Source: Takifugu bimaculatus
Taxonomy: Eukaryota > Chordata > Actinopteri > Tetraodontiformes > Tetraodontidae
Reading direction: 5' to 3'
NCBI GenBank assembly: GCA_004026145.2
Contig: CP034979.1
Location: 14,924,852 to 14,988,851, forward strand
DNA length: 64,000 nucleotides
Shown here: one piece after another, positions 11,331 to 25,735 of the stretch
Position numbering within the stretch: position 1 is the first letter of the stretch
Layout of the letters: each line of letters starts with the position of its first letter
Program-made: the position numbers and the translations under genes
The notes under the pieces: generated by a model
What the model was told of the DNA's origin: nothing
The model's input: only the letters and a program-made list of their open reading frames with translations
Database searches by the model: none

Positions 11331-14300
11331 TATGTGTGTGTGTGTGTGTGTGTAGAGGCTTTTGATTTAAGGGAGGGAGGGTGAATTTCTAATTAATCAT
11401 ATCCCACTTTGCTTTTCTTTCTGCTTTCATACTTCTCCCTTTGTTCTTGAGCAAAAGTTTTATCCAACCTCAGGCCCACAACGACACATTAACTTGCACG
11501 GATGCACACGCACGCACAGGGTTCCATGTCTAGAAGAATTCTTTTTAAGAGGTCTGGAAATGTCCCTCGATAGGAATCTGGGTCCTCTGGCCGGCTTTAT
11601 TTTCCTAAGCTTGTACTGATAGAACGGACACGCTTTCCTTCCTGTCTGTCCCTCTTTCCCTCCCATTTTTTCTCCCCCCCTTCCTGAGCGACTGTCTGTG
11701 CTCAGTCCAAAGCAAAGAGCCACTTCCTCTTGACTCCGTCTGCTCAGACTTAGCAAAACAGAGGTGAGGAGAAACAGACCCCCTGCATGGATATCAAATT
11801 AAAATAAACACTTAAGCCACAGAACCAATTAGCTAGTATCTCATGAAGGTATATATCTATTTACCATCAAATAACCAGATGTGTCTGCTTATACTAAACC
11901 TTTATAGCCTATTTGCCACAAAAACAATACATAACTGAAGATTAAATATCAGAAGGTCATTAGGTCTCCATTGAACACGAGCTATGTTTACTTGCTTGTT
12001 TACTTTTACGCTTTGCCAGACAGCTTTCAGCCATTACTACCAAACGGAATCATGGCATAACTGAACACAAGAGCCAATCTGTAATAACAGGAAATTATCC
12101 TTTAAACTTGTAATTTAAGGTAGATGAAGGCCGTGTCATCGGAAAAGATGACGCAGCCGGGCGGCCGCTGGTGGTGATGATGATAGGTGTTAACATTTTA
12201 CGAGCCACTCACCTGGGATGAAGTACTGCTCTTTGGCTGTGATGGAGAAAAGAAAGAGGGACGGATGTCAGTGAGAGAGGTCTGGTTCGCATAGCTGGCT
12301 GTGATGCTATGCGTCATATATAAAGCTTATATATGACAACACATGTGGCAGATTCTAAGCGAGAGAAGCCTGGGGCTGTCTCTGCATATGACAATGTAGA
12401 CAAACACGCAATGATGTTCCAAGGTGGTAAATATTTGGCTGTTGCCAGGGAAGAGTGATATAAATGGAGTGAGAGAATGAAAAACAAGACCAAAAAAAAA
12501 TGGAAAGAACAAAACTGGTGGCGTCCGGGCTGGGGCAGGACTAACCAAACAAACGAGGCTATAAAAAAGTGTGAAACCTCAGCGGTGCGGAGTGCCAGAC
12601 AGTGTAACATGGTGCATAAATGTAATGGGTGCAGGGTGGAGGAGGAGGAAGAGGAGGAAGAGTGAGGAAATCTGAGCCTGAGCAGACAGCGAGTGATGAG
12701 CAGGGCCTGATTATGGTGGAGGGCAGAGGATTTTTGGGCGCAAAGGGAAACCTTAAACCTTACAGCAGCCTGGACCAGTGATCTCAGCCCGCTGCGGTCT
12801 GAGCGTGAAACCAGACTCATAATGTGGTAATGTGTTGTGGAAATGGAGAGACAGCGAACAATCCCTCTCTCCTCGGTCCTAGGTTCATCTGGAGAGATAT
12901 TGATTGCGGAGCAGGAGAAGAAGAAAAAAAGCAGGCCAAATAAAACCTTTTGCCTGAGACGATCGCTCATTACAGAGAGAAATAAGAGCCACTCCCAGCA
13001 GGAGAAGAGGAGCCAGAAAGAACAGAGCATGACAGACAAGGGGAGGGGGGGGGCAAAAAAGTCTCAGGTAAAAAATAAAATAAGGGGGGGTAAGCCGCAT
13101 ACCAGAACAACGGAATTTCTTGCTCTTGATCTGCCCGATGCGTTTGTTGGCAAGGCGACGAGGGCTGGCGCAGCGGGCGCCGCTGGTCTCGATGGGGTTG
13201 GAGCGCAGGTAGTCGGCCAGCCACTTCAGGTTACAGTCACAGATAAATGGGTTCTGAGCCAGATGACTGCGGACCAGAGAGGGAGGGGAAGGTGAGTGAT
13301 CCATCGTAAAACAAACACCTTTTAAGACCTAGCGTGTATGATCTGGCAGCTTATAGCAGTAAGAATGTGGACCTGAACCTGTCCTTAACCCCCCCTTCCT
13401 AAGTGTGTCATAAACTCTGTGGCTGCTGACAATAAATGGACTTTTCCACGACTGCGTCCTCAAGTATCTCCACTCTAGAAGCATTATGAGGAAGATATAT
13501 TTAGAAATGAGCAATAAAATGTAATTTTTCTACTGCAAAAGTGAACAGTAACACGGTGGAGCAACATTTAGCATCCATGCAGGGGTGATTCGTGTTAGAA
13601 AGGCACATTTAGAGAATGTAAAGCTTAAAAGAATACCTCTTTGCCATCTTATGATCCCAGAGCTTTAAATAAACAAGCACCGTGTCTGTCGTTATTTATG
13701 CGTGTCGTGGGGGTCACGCGTGCCGGTTTGACTCACAGGGTCTGTATAGCTCGAAGGGAAGTGAAGGTGCCCTTGGCCAGGGTTTGGATCTTGTTGTCGT
13801 ACAGCGACAGCAGAGAGAGATTCTGCAGGTCCTGGAAGGCGTTGGCACGGACGCAGTGGATCTTATTGGCATTCAGCAGCCTGTGGGTGTGGACAAAGGA
13901 AGTAAGGAAGGAAGGAAAGAAGGAAAGAAGGAAGGGCGGATCAACTTGTCAACTGAGTTTCTTTATTCACTCATTCATTATACATTCCAGCTGGGAAAGT
14001 ATGCACAGGTACAAAGTTTATTTCAAGGTTACGACTCCTTGGCTGAGTGGGAGTAAAATATGCCTGCGTGGTATTCAGGCCTGTATGTGTCTGTACTGGA
14101 TCAGCTGTGCGTGTGGATGTGTTGTGCTTACAGTAGTTGCAGGGCATAGAGGCCGTCGAAAACCCCCTTCGGCAAGTCGGTGATCTTGTTTCCATACAGC
14201 ACACTAAGTAATCACAACACAGACAGGAGTGATACCTGATGTATATATGCAAACCCACACGCAGAGGCTTTGCTTAGAGGTTACTTACAGGGAGTTGAGG

Positions 14301-17300
14301 GAGCGCAGCCCCTGGAAGGCATCCGGAGCTATCTCTGAGATCTGGTTGTTGCTCAGGTCTCTGTTGTAGAAGAAGAACTGGTCAGCAGGGAGACAAAAAC
14401 AAGCAAAACCTGGTGGCCGTGGTGGCGATGGTGCTTCGGCAGGACGGGAGTGGCGCTGGAGCCAAAACTGATCGGAATATTTGATAGTCCTGGATTTTTG
14501 GGCAGAATCTTCACGTGGAATAAAGTAGCACACCTCTTAACACACTAGCTGTTAATAGGATCCACAGGCCTCTCAGCACAGGATAACCCCTAAGCCTGTG
14601 TGTGTGTGTGTGCATGTGTGTGCGTGTGTGTGTGTGTGTGTGTGTAAGAGACAGTAAATGCAACTGTAAATGAGGAACAGCGAGAGTGAAAAAGACAGAT
14701 GGAGGGAGAAACTTAACGGAGTATGTGGACTGAACTCCAGGCAGCTGGATGTCTTTCAAAGAAAATCATCATGTGGTGAAGAAAAGTGGTATTTTCTTTT
14801 TTTGTAAAGGGGGGGGGGGTTTCTTAATAGTTGCATAAGTACGCATTTGTCTTCTCGCGAAGGTTTGGGGTTTCCAGGAAAAGGAGTCGCGGTCAACATG
14901 TGCGCCGGCGCGCCTCTCAGGGTTCAGACAGCCGGCGTTGTGTATCGGGGCACGTAAAGGCCGTCACACACGTCCCCCGTGTCACGGGGCGGTTCAGGTG
15001 CGGGTCACGCAAACCAAGACGAGTTGAAAGAGGATGTGTGTGGTTGGCATTCGCGGCAGGGTCACCGGAGTCACTGCACGCATTTGGAGCCTCTACAAAT
15101 AAGCACACGTGCCAACGCAAACATCTCCGTTTAGCTTACGGGTTTACTGAATATTGTATGTCAACTAAAGAGCGATTTGAGTGTTTCTGAATATCTGTGA
15201 TGGACTTCTGGAGTGCCCTAAAGGTTGTTACCTGCCCCGCTGACTTAAATGATGAGGAATCTGCTATGAAGGACAGCGAACCCCCCCACCCCCACCCTGT
15301 GTTCCGATTCCTCGCTCTTGTAGGTCCCTCTTTGGGGCTTCTGAACAGTCGGCCTGTCGCCCCCTCGCAGAGAAACGTCTCAGCCATCGGTCCAACGCTC
15401 CAGTCCCCCGATCATCCTCCCAGCCCAGCCCAAAAAGGCACAACACAGACCGGACACAGCGCTGGCCAAGGGAATACCAGCGTGCCGCACTGACACTCGA
15501 GAACGGTTATTATGGCCGTGTAGCTTCAGACCACTTGCTGAACCATGCCATCCCAACTCTGAGAAAAAGAATATGTTCTCCGGCTGCAGACAAAATAAAT
15601 ATTTCATGCTTCTAAGGAACCGGGCAAAAAAAAAGAAAGTTGCTTCTTTTTCCAGTCCTCTTGTTTCCAGACTTCTTGTTCTTGTGTGTATTATTATAGC
15701 CCAGAGGTTAATGTTCTGCTGTACTCACATCCTACGCAGCTTCTTGTAGGGAGAGAAAGCTCCGGGAGGAACAGACTTAATCCCGTTCTGCTCCAGACGT
15801 CTGAGGAGAGAAGAAGCGAGACCACCAGTTAACCAAACAATAGATATCTACACAGCAAAAGGGCCACGTAGGTATAATCCTAAAACCTTTGACCTTTGGT
15901 GACTGGTCTGATTATGTTAGGGCAGATGTGCTGCCTGGCTGGTAGAGTCAGAGTCACAACATTCACAGAACCAATAAACAATGGCAACAGCAAAGTGCTG
16001 TGGAAACAGGCCGACGGGGGAACGGTTTGGTCTTAATTTGGGAACGAATGTTTGACTAAAACTGACGTTTCCTCCTGATTCAAGCAGCCAGCACATATGT
16101 TCTCATTCCAGATCATGAAATCAATGCATTTGCTTGTTCTTGCCTCTCTGAGAGTCGGATATTCTATTAAAACATGTGCCCCCCCCACCTTAGAGAAATA
16201 TCCCTTAAGTGTACTTTTCCCTGTGTTCCTTAAAGCTGACGCGGGAAAAAAAAAAAGGATTTAACATAATAGCACCATAAAATACTCTCAAAAAAGAATG
16301 AAATGGATACAAAGAGAACACGCACTTGGTCACTAAGTCAACATCAGTCACAGAATCTAATCAGTCTCAGATGGCCGCAGGGAAACAGACACGCCATTAG
16401 TGTAGGCATGCGTGTCTGCGTGTTTCGGGCACTGGCTGCTACTTGGGCCCCGGCTCAGTCCCAGACATATTCCCTGGTGTCGCTGGTAGAGGGGCTGTTT
16501 ATCTGCAGGTCACTTCACAGCTTTTAAAACTGTCCTTAACAAGGCTTAGCAGGACCCAAAGGGGGCCAGCTGTGGGCCTGTCTGGTTGCCCCGTAGCAAA
16601 CGTAGGTTCTCAGCAGAGGACAATGCCTGTGCGAGGGGCGGTCATCCAGTTCTTAGCAACACACTCTTATTAAAAACACAAAAACTTTTGTCACCGCAAA
16701 GAAAAAAACCCCAGCAAGCTGCAAACTGTTAACAGATGCAATTATTGTCTTGGTAAATGTGGGATATCTTGGCGCAGGACCAGTTCCACAGAACTCATTA
16801 TGCTATTAGGAGCATTTCAGGTCCACCGTGTGTCTTTTCTGTGGAAAGGGGGGGGGGGTTGTTGTTGCACATCCACCACAGCCACTTAACAGGTTCAACT
16901 CTCCAAATATTCCAATCAAGCCTCCGCCCCCCTCAAAGGGGTGGCCCATCTTTATGGAGCAGTACAGGAGCGTAGCTGACATACATCAGATGTTGGTGAT
17001 TCCAGACCACAAATTCCTGCGGCGTTCCTGCTCTCGCCGTCTGTTTCCGTCCGTGTGTCTCAATGTGCCTGTGAATTTACAGCAGTGACAACACTGGGTC
17101 CTCTGCCTCCGCCGTGGGACAGCGTCCGGGGCCAAGCAACTCTGCCGACTTTATTCGCCAACAAAACTGTCTGACTAATCAGTCCTGCGCCCAACACGCC
17201 GTCTGCACACGGCTCTGCACACGTTCCCGAAAATACTCCAGCAGATCGTGTCTTCTTCAGCCCGAGCTCCGGGCAGATCCGTGACAAGTGTACAAGAGTT

Positions 17301-20300
17301 GATCCTCACAACCAGCGAAGAGACCGTCGCATCTGATCGCTCCAGAAAAGAGAAACAATTGTTCACCAGCGGAATGGAGGATCGATGCTTCCTGGCCAAT
17401 TTATCAGACTGGACATTTGTACGTGTCTGCAGGTGCGTGTGAGGGGCTGATTGTGTCGGCCCAATCAATGATCTTCATCCTTTCATTAGCGTTCGAGTGG
17501 GTCTGGAGTCTGGTGGGTCTCCACGCTGCGCCTGTGAGGTGATGCGAGTCAAACGTGGACGAGGGAGGTTTTCTTCCTCAGTCCAGTCACTGCAGATAAA
17601 GACTACGGGGCATGATAATCTCTGGTGTCACGGTTAGGTTGAATCGGTCTCACGAGAGCAGAGCGCAGAAAGCTCGCAACCTTAAACGCAACACTGGCAT
17701 TCATTAAGGGAGAGCCGGGCCGAGGGGTTGCAGGCCTTCGATTTGGCCGTAATGAAAGCAGCATGTGTGTGTCTGCGTGTGTGAGTTTCCGAGCGCCTCA
17801 TTAGCCAGGCAAGGGGCTGGCCTGGATGCACAGCAGCCCCCCCCCCGCTATAAGTATAACAGATTTTATAATGAACTTCATGTTCAGATCAAATCTGCTC
17901 CCCTTCCTGTAGTTATTCTTTTACTGTTGACCCCCCTGGGGGTTTATCAGACAGCGTATATATCAGAGAGCGTGGAACAAACACTCCCCTCAGCTTCAGA
18001 GCCTGCTACAGGTAAAGGTGCTGCAGAGGTGGAGGGCAGGGGGAACATATGTGCCGGTGAGAATAGAGTTTATTAGCAGGACACGGTCGGAGATGTGAAG
18101 GTCGGCGACGCTTTTGAAATCTCCTCTGAAAGAATCCAGTGTGTAAATGCATGGACGGCAGTGCTGCCCCTCAGCTGTTACCCTGTTCTGCCATTGGTGA
18201 CTGCCTACAGGGTCCAAACACATCAGTCTCACCTCCCCCCAGTTGTGGGACACAGAAAGTATCTACAAACCATAAAACACGGGGGGGAGGACCTGCGAGG
18301 CTGAATTAATCACACCTTAAGAGACTTAATTTGACGGTGGTCATTCAGGTTAAATGGAACGCACAGATGTGTGACTTTGTCCAAATTAGGAAATCCAGCA
18401 CACGACGGCACGAGAACTGGGTCAGGGTTGTAGGAGAACACGGGATCATGCTAGATGGGTATTTATAAACAGACCTCATGGGGAGCCGAAGACCTAGAAA
18501 CTTACTGCGTCCTCTTAACTGCACACGCAATGCAACCGCTGGCTTCCTCGCATAAATCTGTGATACTGTCTGAGCTTGGAACGCACGCCGCCTCGCCCTG
18601 CCTCGCGTTCCCAAGAATCACAGTGGGCTGTAAACAGTTAAAGCCCAGACAGATGCTGGAGAGCTGATAAACTGGGGGGGGGGAGGAGTTTTGAAAGTGC
18701 TTGCATGCGGTTGTTCACGGCAGATAAGAGCGCCCAGTCTAAGATCTGGATTAAGTCCGCAGTCGGGCCCCCTGCTGGGTGACCCTCAGGGAGAAACCAA
18801 AGACAGTCACATACAGTAGGTGCAGGCTGAAGCACCAGTTCAATTCTTCTGATAATGATGCAGATCTTTCTGACATCTGCCTCTTTTTTTAGGGCCACCG
18901 AAGTTTTCCAAAACAGACGTGAGCTTTTTGCCCCCACGTGGTCCAAATGAGATCAGCAGTGTGCTGTGTTTATAACTGATTACATTAGGAGAAATGTTGA
19001 AACAATTATATACCGTTTGAGTCTGACATTGTCCTCCTGGGAAATGCAAGTAATTGCATTTGGACGAACAGAAAGTTATTAAAGTATACCCTTGTAAAAA
19101 TATCTACTTAAAAAAACATACATAACAGTACCTGGATCTTGAGTGATTAAACCAAGTGAGAGCCAGAGCTCTTTTTACTATTGCACAACAGCACGCAGGC
19201 TCCTGGCTGCTGATACCAGAGGAAACAGGGTGCTTACATCTCAGCCATGCTCTCTGGCAGGTTGGCTGGAATGGCCGTGAGTCCCTTCCCTCTGCAGTCC
19301 ACGATGTTGTTGCTGCACGTGCACATGGCGGGGCAAGAGCCCCCGCCGACGCTGCACGCCTGCGTGGCGAAGGACTCCTGGTGGCCTGGAAATAAAGAGA
19401 GAGAGGGTGGGGGAATATCAGGAGGGGAACGTAAAAACTCACACAGGTGCGCGAGCGCCAGTGGATCTGGTGGGGGAGGGGGCGCAGGATTGAGCAGGGA
19501 TTATGGGATGCGACTGACAATGAGCAGCTCTTCCGCCGCCGTTAACAGCATCAATCCGCTGTGATTGATGAACTGAATTGCAAATGAAGACGCGCTCCCA
19601 AGGAGATTCTGACATTGAGAGGGGAAGACATGAAACGCCCCCATTCTGACTTTATTGTAAAACCATACATCCTTGAGAATCAATGGGCAAAAATCTAGGT
19701 TATTTATCAAAGGCGTGCCACAGGATATCGAGAGGAGAAAGACATGAATAATAGAGGCGGAGCGGCGATTGAAGGCCTCCCAATAACAACCATTGATCTC
19801 GTTGGAAATCTTCCTCCTGAGTCTGCGTTCTCTGGGTGGAATTGATGCCATTCTGCACATTCAGCTTTAGATCCCCCTCCTCCTCGTTTGTTGTAAAACA
19901 CTTCAACTTTTCAATTTGCATATAGAGCAAGAGCACCCAAACCCGCAACCCATCAGAGCGTCTCTCGATACCTGCCTAAATAGCGGCGGCGCTGTCAAAG
20001 ATACGCCACTGTGCGTGCGCGCCCATGCGAGTGTGTGTGCGCGTGTGTGTTTCTAACCCAGATAAAATGAATAAAACAGACTTTTAAATGGCCTCATTTA
20101 CACAGCAATACTAGTCCAAGTTTCAAACCATGAATATTTGATTACTTTCCTATCTATCTGCTCTGCCTGTGTGGAAAATGTTGGCGAGGGAGAGCTGGGG
20201 GTGGGGGGTGGCGGTGGGGCGGGGGAGCCAGGGAGGGGAAGATGGAATGAGTGATGGTGAAAGTTAGCATCAGAAAAAAAATAAAACATGCACTCCCTAA

Positions 20301-23300
20301 ACAGAGAGACACTTCGCTGCCAAACGGCGTGTTTTACCGTGAAATCACTGGCTCAGACTCTCAGATTGTTGAGCCAGAAACAAAATGTTTAACGTCAGAT
20401 TTGGTGTATGGAGCCATTGATGATCGATTACCTGAAGGGTTACGATGCTTTGACAGATCAGGGAATCGCGCAAACACAACAAAATCCTCCGGAGTGTGAA
20501 TAAACAATGGCACAATCGCTCAGCCCATGTGATCTGAGGCCCTGTGATCTAGGCTGGAAGAGCGCTGACAGATCTGGGATCGGGTGCAGGGCAGAAAAGA
20601 ACTCCCTTCTGATCCAACATGGCGTATTTGACAGGCCTGGGATCAGGGAGAGTGCAGAGCACAGCTGGAGCAGCCTTAACAATGACAGCTCTCTGACAGG
20701 TATACTTGGTGGTGAAGCTGTTTGATGTGTGCTCATCCCCTGCTGCCTTACCCCCGTCCTCTCCCACCCGCCATCTCCATCAGTCTTTATCGTCCCATCA
20801 TTCCCTGTTTTATTTCCTTCACCTTTCTGTCACTCCCCTCTCGCCTGGCTGCTCTGTCTGCTCCCATTTAGCTTCCTTATTATCAGCCTCTCTGTCCTCT
20901 TATCTCCGGGACTGACTGCGACCTATTACCTCCCGTCTGTTTGCTCACAGCCTTTTGCACACGACATCCCTCTAACTCATCTTTCTTATCATTTCAAAAT
21001 GTTTTCACAGCTTTCGGCCCAGTTTGATCCTTCAGCAAATTCCTGTCCAGAAAATAATTGTGTCCGCAAATTCTCTCCCCTTTAATATTTATATTTAGTT
21101 CCTGGGAACAGAAAACACAAAAATACTCATCATTTACTGTTTGTCACGTAAGGCTAAAGGGCCACAAGGAGCTTCTAACAAACCTTTCATACTAATCATC
21201 AACTCAGTCAGCTGTTTTGCTAAAAAAAAAGGAGGAAAAGGGAGAAAACTGGTTGTGTTCTTGTGAACGGAGCTAACCACATATTCAGAAATGTTCTGTG
21301 GCCACAGGCAGCAAAATAAAAAAAACAAACCCTGTCTCTTAGTCCTGCTTATGGCTAATTAGAAGTGAAGGGATAAAAAAAGTCAGTGTGTTTTCACCTA
21401 GATGTGTTTTTCTAAGAAAATAATGAGCCCCATATTTAGGGTTTGGATCAGTCAAAATGTTTAATGGCTGGAGCTGCCGGGGAAAAATGTCATACTTTTC
21501 CGTTAATAACGGGCAGAAAATGACGCTTATTGCTGCTAAAAAGGCCACTACTGAGCCACTTTCTGTTGGAAAAACTGGGAGTCGGAGGCAATCAGTCATG
21601 ATGCAACAGCAGATAACACACTGTCCAGCTTCCTTTCTACATTTCACAACATTTCCCCCTTTTTTTCTCCCAGATACAGTGCCGCCCCATCCCAAATCCC
21701 CTGCAGGTGGCCTGGACACAAAGCAAACCCGGCACATCCCAAACACGCAGCAACCCAATTTGGAGGATACAAAAAAGATGCTAATACACGGAGGTTAGAT
21801 GGAAGCGCGTGTGTGCACCAGCGAAACTGGTCTCGACTAATCCTTTCTCTGGGAGTTCAACTTCTGGTCACTCGTTCATGCTACAGAGGCAGAGAAGCAT
21901 TAATGGTTTCATCAATGTTTGTTTCCCTCCTGCAGACTGTTGTATCCAGGCACTGGGAACGGGTGCTGCAATCCTCTGAAAAGAAGGAATGGCTCCATAA
22001 ATGCTACGATGCTTTAGGCTAATACTGGCCCGAACCGCACGACATCCAAACTTTCAGTATTTGCTTCCTACCGGAGCCTAAAGTTTCGCCCCCCTTCTCT
22101 GCAGTTTGCAACAGGAAGAAATAGACTCCCACGCTTTCCATGGGAGATGAATAGTTAATGATCTGTGCTGTCACGCCGTATGGCTGCGTAAAAATCACAA
22201 ACCATGAAGAGATGCGAACACGCGCGCGCACACACACACGTGCACTCAGACAGAGACACAAACAGCCGTCGCAGCTGGCGTGGAGAGCGAGATGGCCTTG
22301 TGGGGAGTGGAGGTTCTCATGCTGTTTTTCCCATTTTCCTGATATGATAATCCTAAAAACGCGCCGCGCCACACCCACACGCACGTGCGTTCTCAGTCTG
22401 CCGGAGAGAAACCAGCGAGTTCAAAGCCACAATAATCCTTGTGCGGGAAGGTGAGGGGCTACGAATTAGGGGGGGTTTTGCTCTGCCTGGGAATCTGCTC
22501 GCCATCTCCGGAAAAGTGAAGACACATGAAAGGGCCTGAAAAAAGCCGCAGGGCTGCCCAGAGGGGCGAAGGAGCTGTCAGGTGGTGACCAGGCACAAAC
22601 TGGGGGGGGGGGGGGGGGGGGGGGCACGCGCTTTTGCTGTAACAACAGACGTGTAAATGAGTGAAGGCAACTCTTACCTGAGCAGCTGAATTCGTGCTTC
22701 TGCACCTCGGCCACATTGAGGCCTCTGAGCTCAGCGGGGGACGTGCACTGGGTGAAGAGCCCCACCGTGGGCCGCTGCCGGAGCCACTGCGCCAACCAGG
22801 CCAGGTGACAGTCGCAGTGCAGGTTGTTGGAATGGAGGCGGCTGTTAAAAGAGGCCAAATGAAATATGAGCGGGGATGCGCTAAAAGCATCTACTCTTGG
22901 AAAAACTGGCCCGATCGAATGCCTCCAGGCTCCAAATGACACGCTGCGGGGTCTGAGGACCGTAAATGGTAGCTTCCATAAAGGAGAAGCACTTTTGAAC
23001 CCAGTATTTTACATGGCATTTCTGGAATGTCCTGACTGTCCATAATAACTTTTGCTGTGCTGTGGTTGACCTCCGGGGCATGTATACTAACTTGCGAACA
23101 CCACGTGCGCGGACCCATTCTGCACGCCACAGAAACAGAAAAACGGTACAATATAACCCCCACTGGACGCAAAGAAACCCCAACGGTTTCACCGCACGGA
23201 GTCACGGCTTTTGGAGCCGAAATTACTTTCACTTCAGATTCAGTAATCACACACAACGCAAATTACAAAATAGGTTTTGGGGGATGATTTGCGTCCATCT

Positions 23301-25699
23301 CAGCCAATTACTGCTGTGTGCGCTTTAGATGGAGGGGATAATGGCCCCTGGCATTGTTACGACCCTCCTGTGGAGGTCTGTGGCTATGGCCGCCTCCCAA
23401 AGACGGCCTGGAATGACATTCATGCCCCCTCAGATCATATAGGCCGTCAAAAACCTTGATGTATAGGGGGCCGCAGTTCTGAGTCATTTTAAAGACCTTT
23501 TGGTCTGGAGAGGAAGAGGAAAATGTGACTTACAAGGTTCGTAGTTTGGGCATGTGGTTGAAGCTGGAAACAGGGATGCTGCTGATGTTGTTGTTGTTCA
23601 GCGTTCTGGGGGGAGAAGATGAAACAAAAATTACATAGGTGGCGCTGTGGAGTGGAAGAATTCTTCTAAAAGCGTTGATTCGCCTTTGTCCCTGCCTCTT
23701 TTTGAACCCCCCCCCCCCCCTCCACTGATCTTTCTCTTCGTGGCATCCCATCGGGAATATAACACCTCGTTCCACACAGATGGGAACCCCTCGCACCTCC
23801 CACACACATCTACAGCCATGCATGCAAATGTGCGTGCACAGGCACGATCACAGGCCTCCTCGAGATGAGGTGCGAGCGGGGCTTCGCGCTCATGCGTACG
23901 TGGTTCCCCCCAAACCCCGGGCCTCAGCTGCAGCCAGAAAATCAGGTAGTTTCAATCAGCTTAATAACCCCAGCCCCACCCCCGCCTCTTTTGTAACCTG
24001 TCCTCCTCCTCCATAAAACTTATCCACAAAAGACCCCCACGAAAACAACCCCCCCAACCCCCACTGCACCATTATGACAACTCTATCGATACATCTGCAA
24101 CCCATCCGTGCCGTGAAAGTCGCCATAATGGCTTTTTCCCCCCCTCCCCACCCCCTGGAACACCCAACAAACACAATAACAAAAGCCTCTCGCTGGCAAA
24201 TGACGAGTCTGTCAGTCTGTCGCGATGCTTTTTGTCCTTCCACATGCGCTGCTGTGCTCCATTGTTCCAGGTGGGGAGCTCCGCCGAGGACCCCGATTAT
24301 GCTTTTTGACAAGAGTTGATTAATTGACTTTGCTGTTGTTGATGGAAGAACGTGCACGTGAGGCGGAGAGCTGGGTTTTCGATCAAATTGGCCAAAGCCC
24401 AGTGTGGCTGGATGGGGAATAGATGGAGACAGGAGTGGGTGGGTGTTGATGGCAAATGTGCTGAAGAATGAGCTAATGGTCTCCATGATGTAGCCCCCCC
24501 CCCCCCCCCGGCCTGTCATCTGTGGGGGGATTCTGTCATAAGCGGCGCCGGACTAATTAAATGTCCTCTCTGAAGGTATTGTTGGGGAAAAAACAATATC
24601 TTAAATTAAGTAGAGGCTTCACGGGAGCATTTGAATGTGGGTTTGGATGCAGGGGAACACTTACAGCACTTCCAGGCCTCTCATCGCTCTGAAGGCTCCG
24701 TCCTCGATGCAGCCGATGTGGTTTTTATCCAGCTGGCTGCAGAGCACACGAAAGGCAGAGAGAAACACTTGGTCAGCAAAGCACAGCTTTCTGCCACCTT
24801 ATTCCAATGGGCTCCGCTAAATTATAATTCCCCGAGTCTCCCAGGAACTGAGTGCAGAGCTTTGCTGGTTGTGCATCATGACTGATACCGCCTCATAAAT
24901 CTGCGTGACTGCATGTGAGTGCGTTTAATCAGATGTCTGATGTAGATCGTGGCTGCTACAAGATTTGTGGAGCTCCGTGTGACGGCGCCAAGATGATCTA
25001 CAGCCTTGCGAACACGCGTTCACACACAAATACCAGCGCGCACATCATGTTTTGCTGGATTAAGAAAATAAATAAGCATGCTACGCTCACATTGAATGAC
25101 AGGAGGCAACACAAGCTCTATTTTTCACAGTTTTTGAATTATAGCGCTCTAAAATGTAGCAGAAAACCTCAAAGACTGTGTTTACCTGTGATGGAGATAT
25201 AAAAAACTACCAGCAGCGGCGGCAAACTCACAGGTTTTTGATGTCTGTTGCTCCTCTGAAGGCTTTTCTCGGGATGGACTGGATGAAGTTCTCACTCAAG
25301 TCCCTGCAAATGAAACAAAGGTTGCACATTAAAAGAACAGTACCAGTTTTATCAGTGTTTAAATCACCTTTATCACATTCATCAAGCTTAGCTGAGGCCC
25401 GGAGGTGCAGAACTACCTGAGCTCTGCCAACAGTGGACAGCTCATCTTAGACTGACCGGAGTGTGGAGTTTGTTCTCGGTGCTTTAAAAAGGTGGAAGGT
25501 GCTCAGCTCCCAGCCTGAGCACGCACCAGCAAAATGAGCACCGGGGCAGGGCTCCTCGTTAACCCCGTGATGGGGAGCATTCACCGGACGCTACAGTAAT
25601 ATATATATATATAAAATATAAAAATTGTTTAAATCAGCAACAGTCGACTGTCATTTAAATGGAGCCACCATTGCTCAAATCCACAGCCAATAGGGAAAT

Positions 25700-25735
<36 letters not shown>

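Larger units (their letters stand above)
23606..24664 (-). other. slit1: slit1 intron 6 (1.1 kb)
   Basis: It contains C runs at 23707-23720 and 24494-24509 and a C-rich stretch at 23900-24170. No gene was seen. Confidence 0.8.

Noticed and set aside
12314..13039. A 241-codon open frame on the minus strand.
   Set aside because: It overlaps intron 14, has low-complexity Ser/Leu/Phe content, and shows no domain or splice support.
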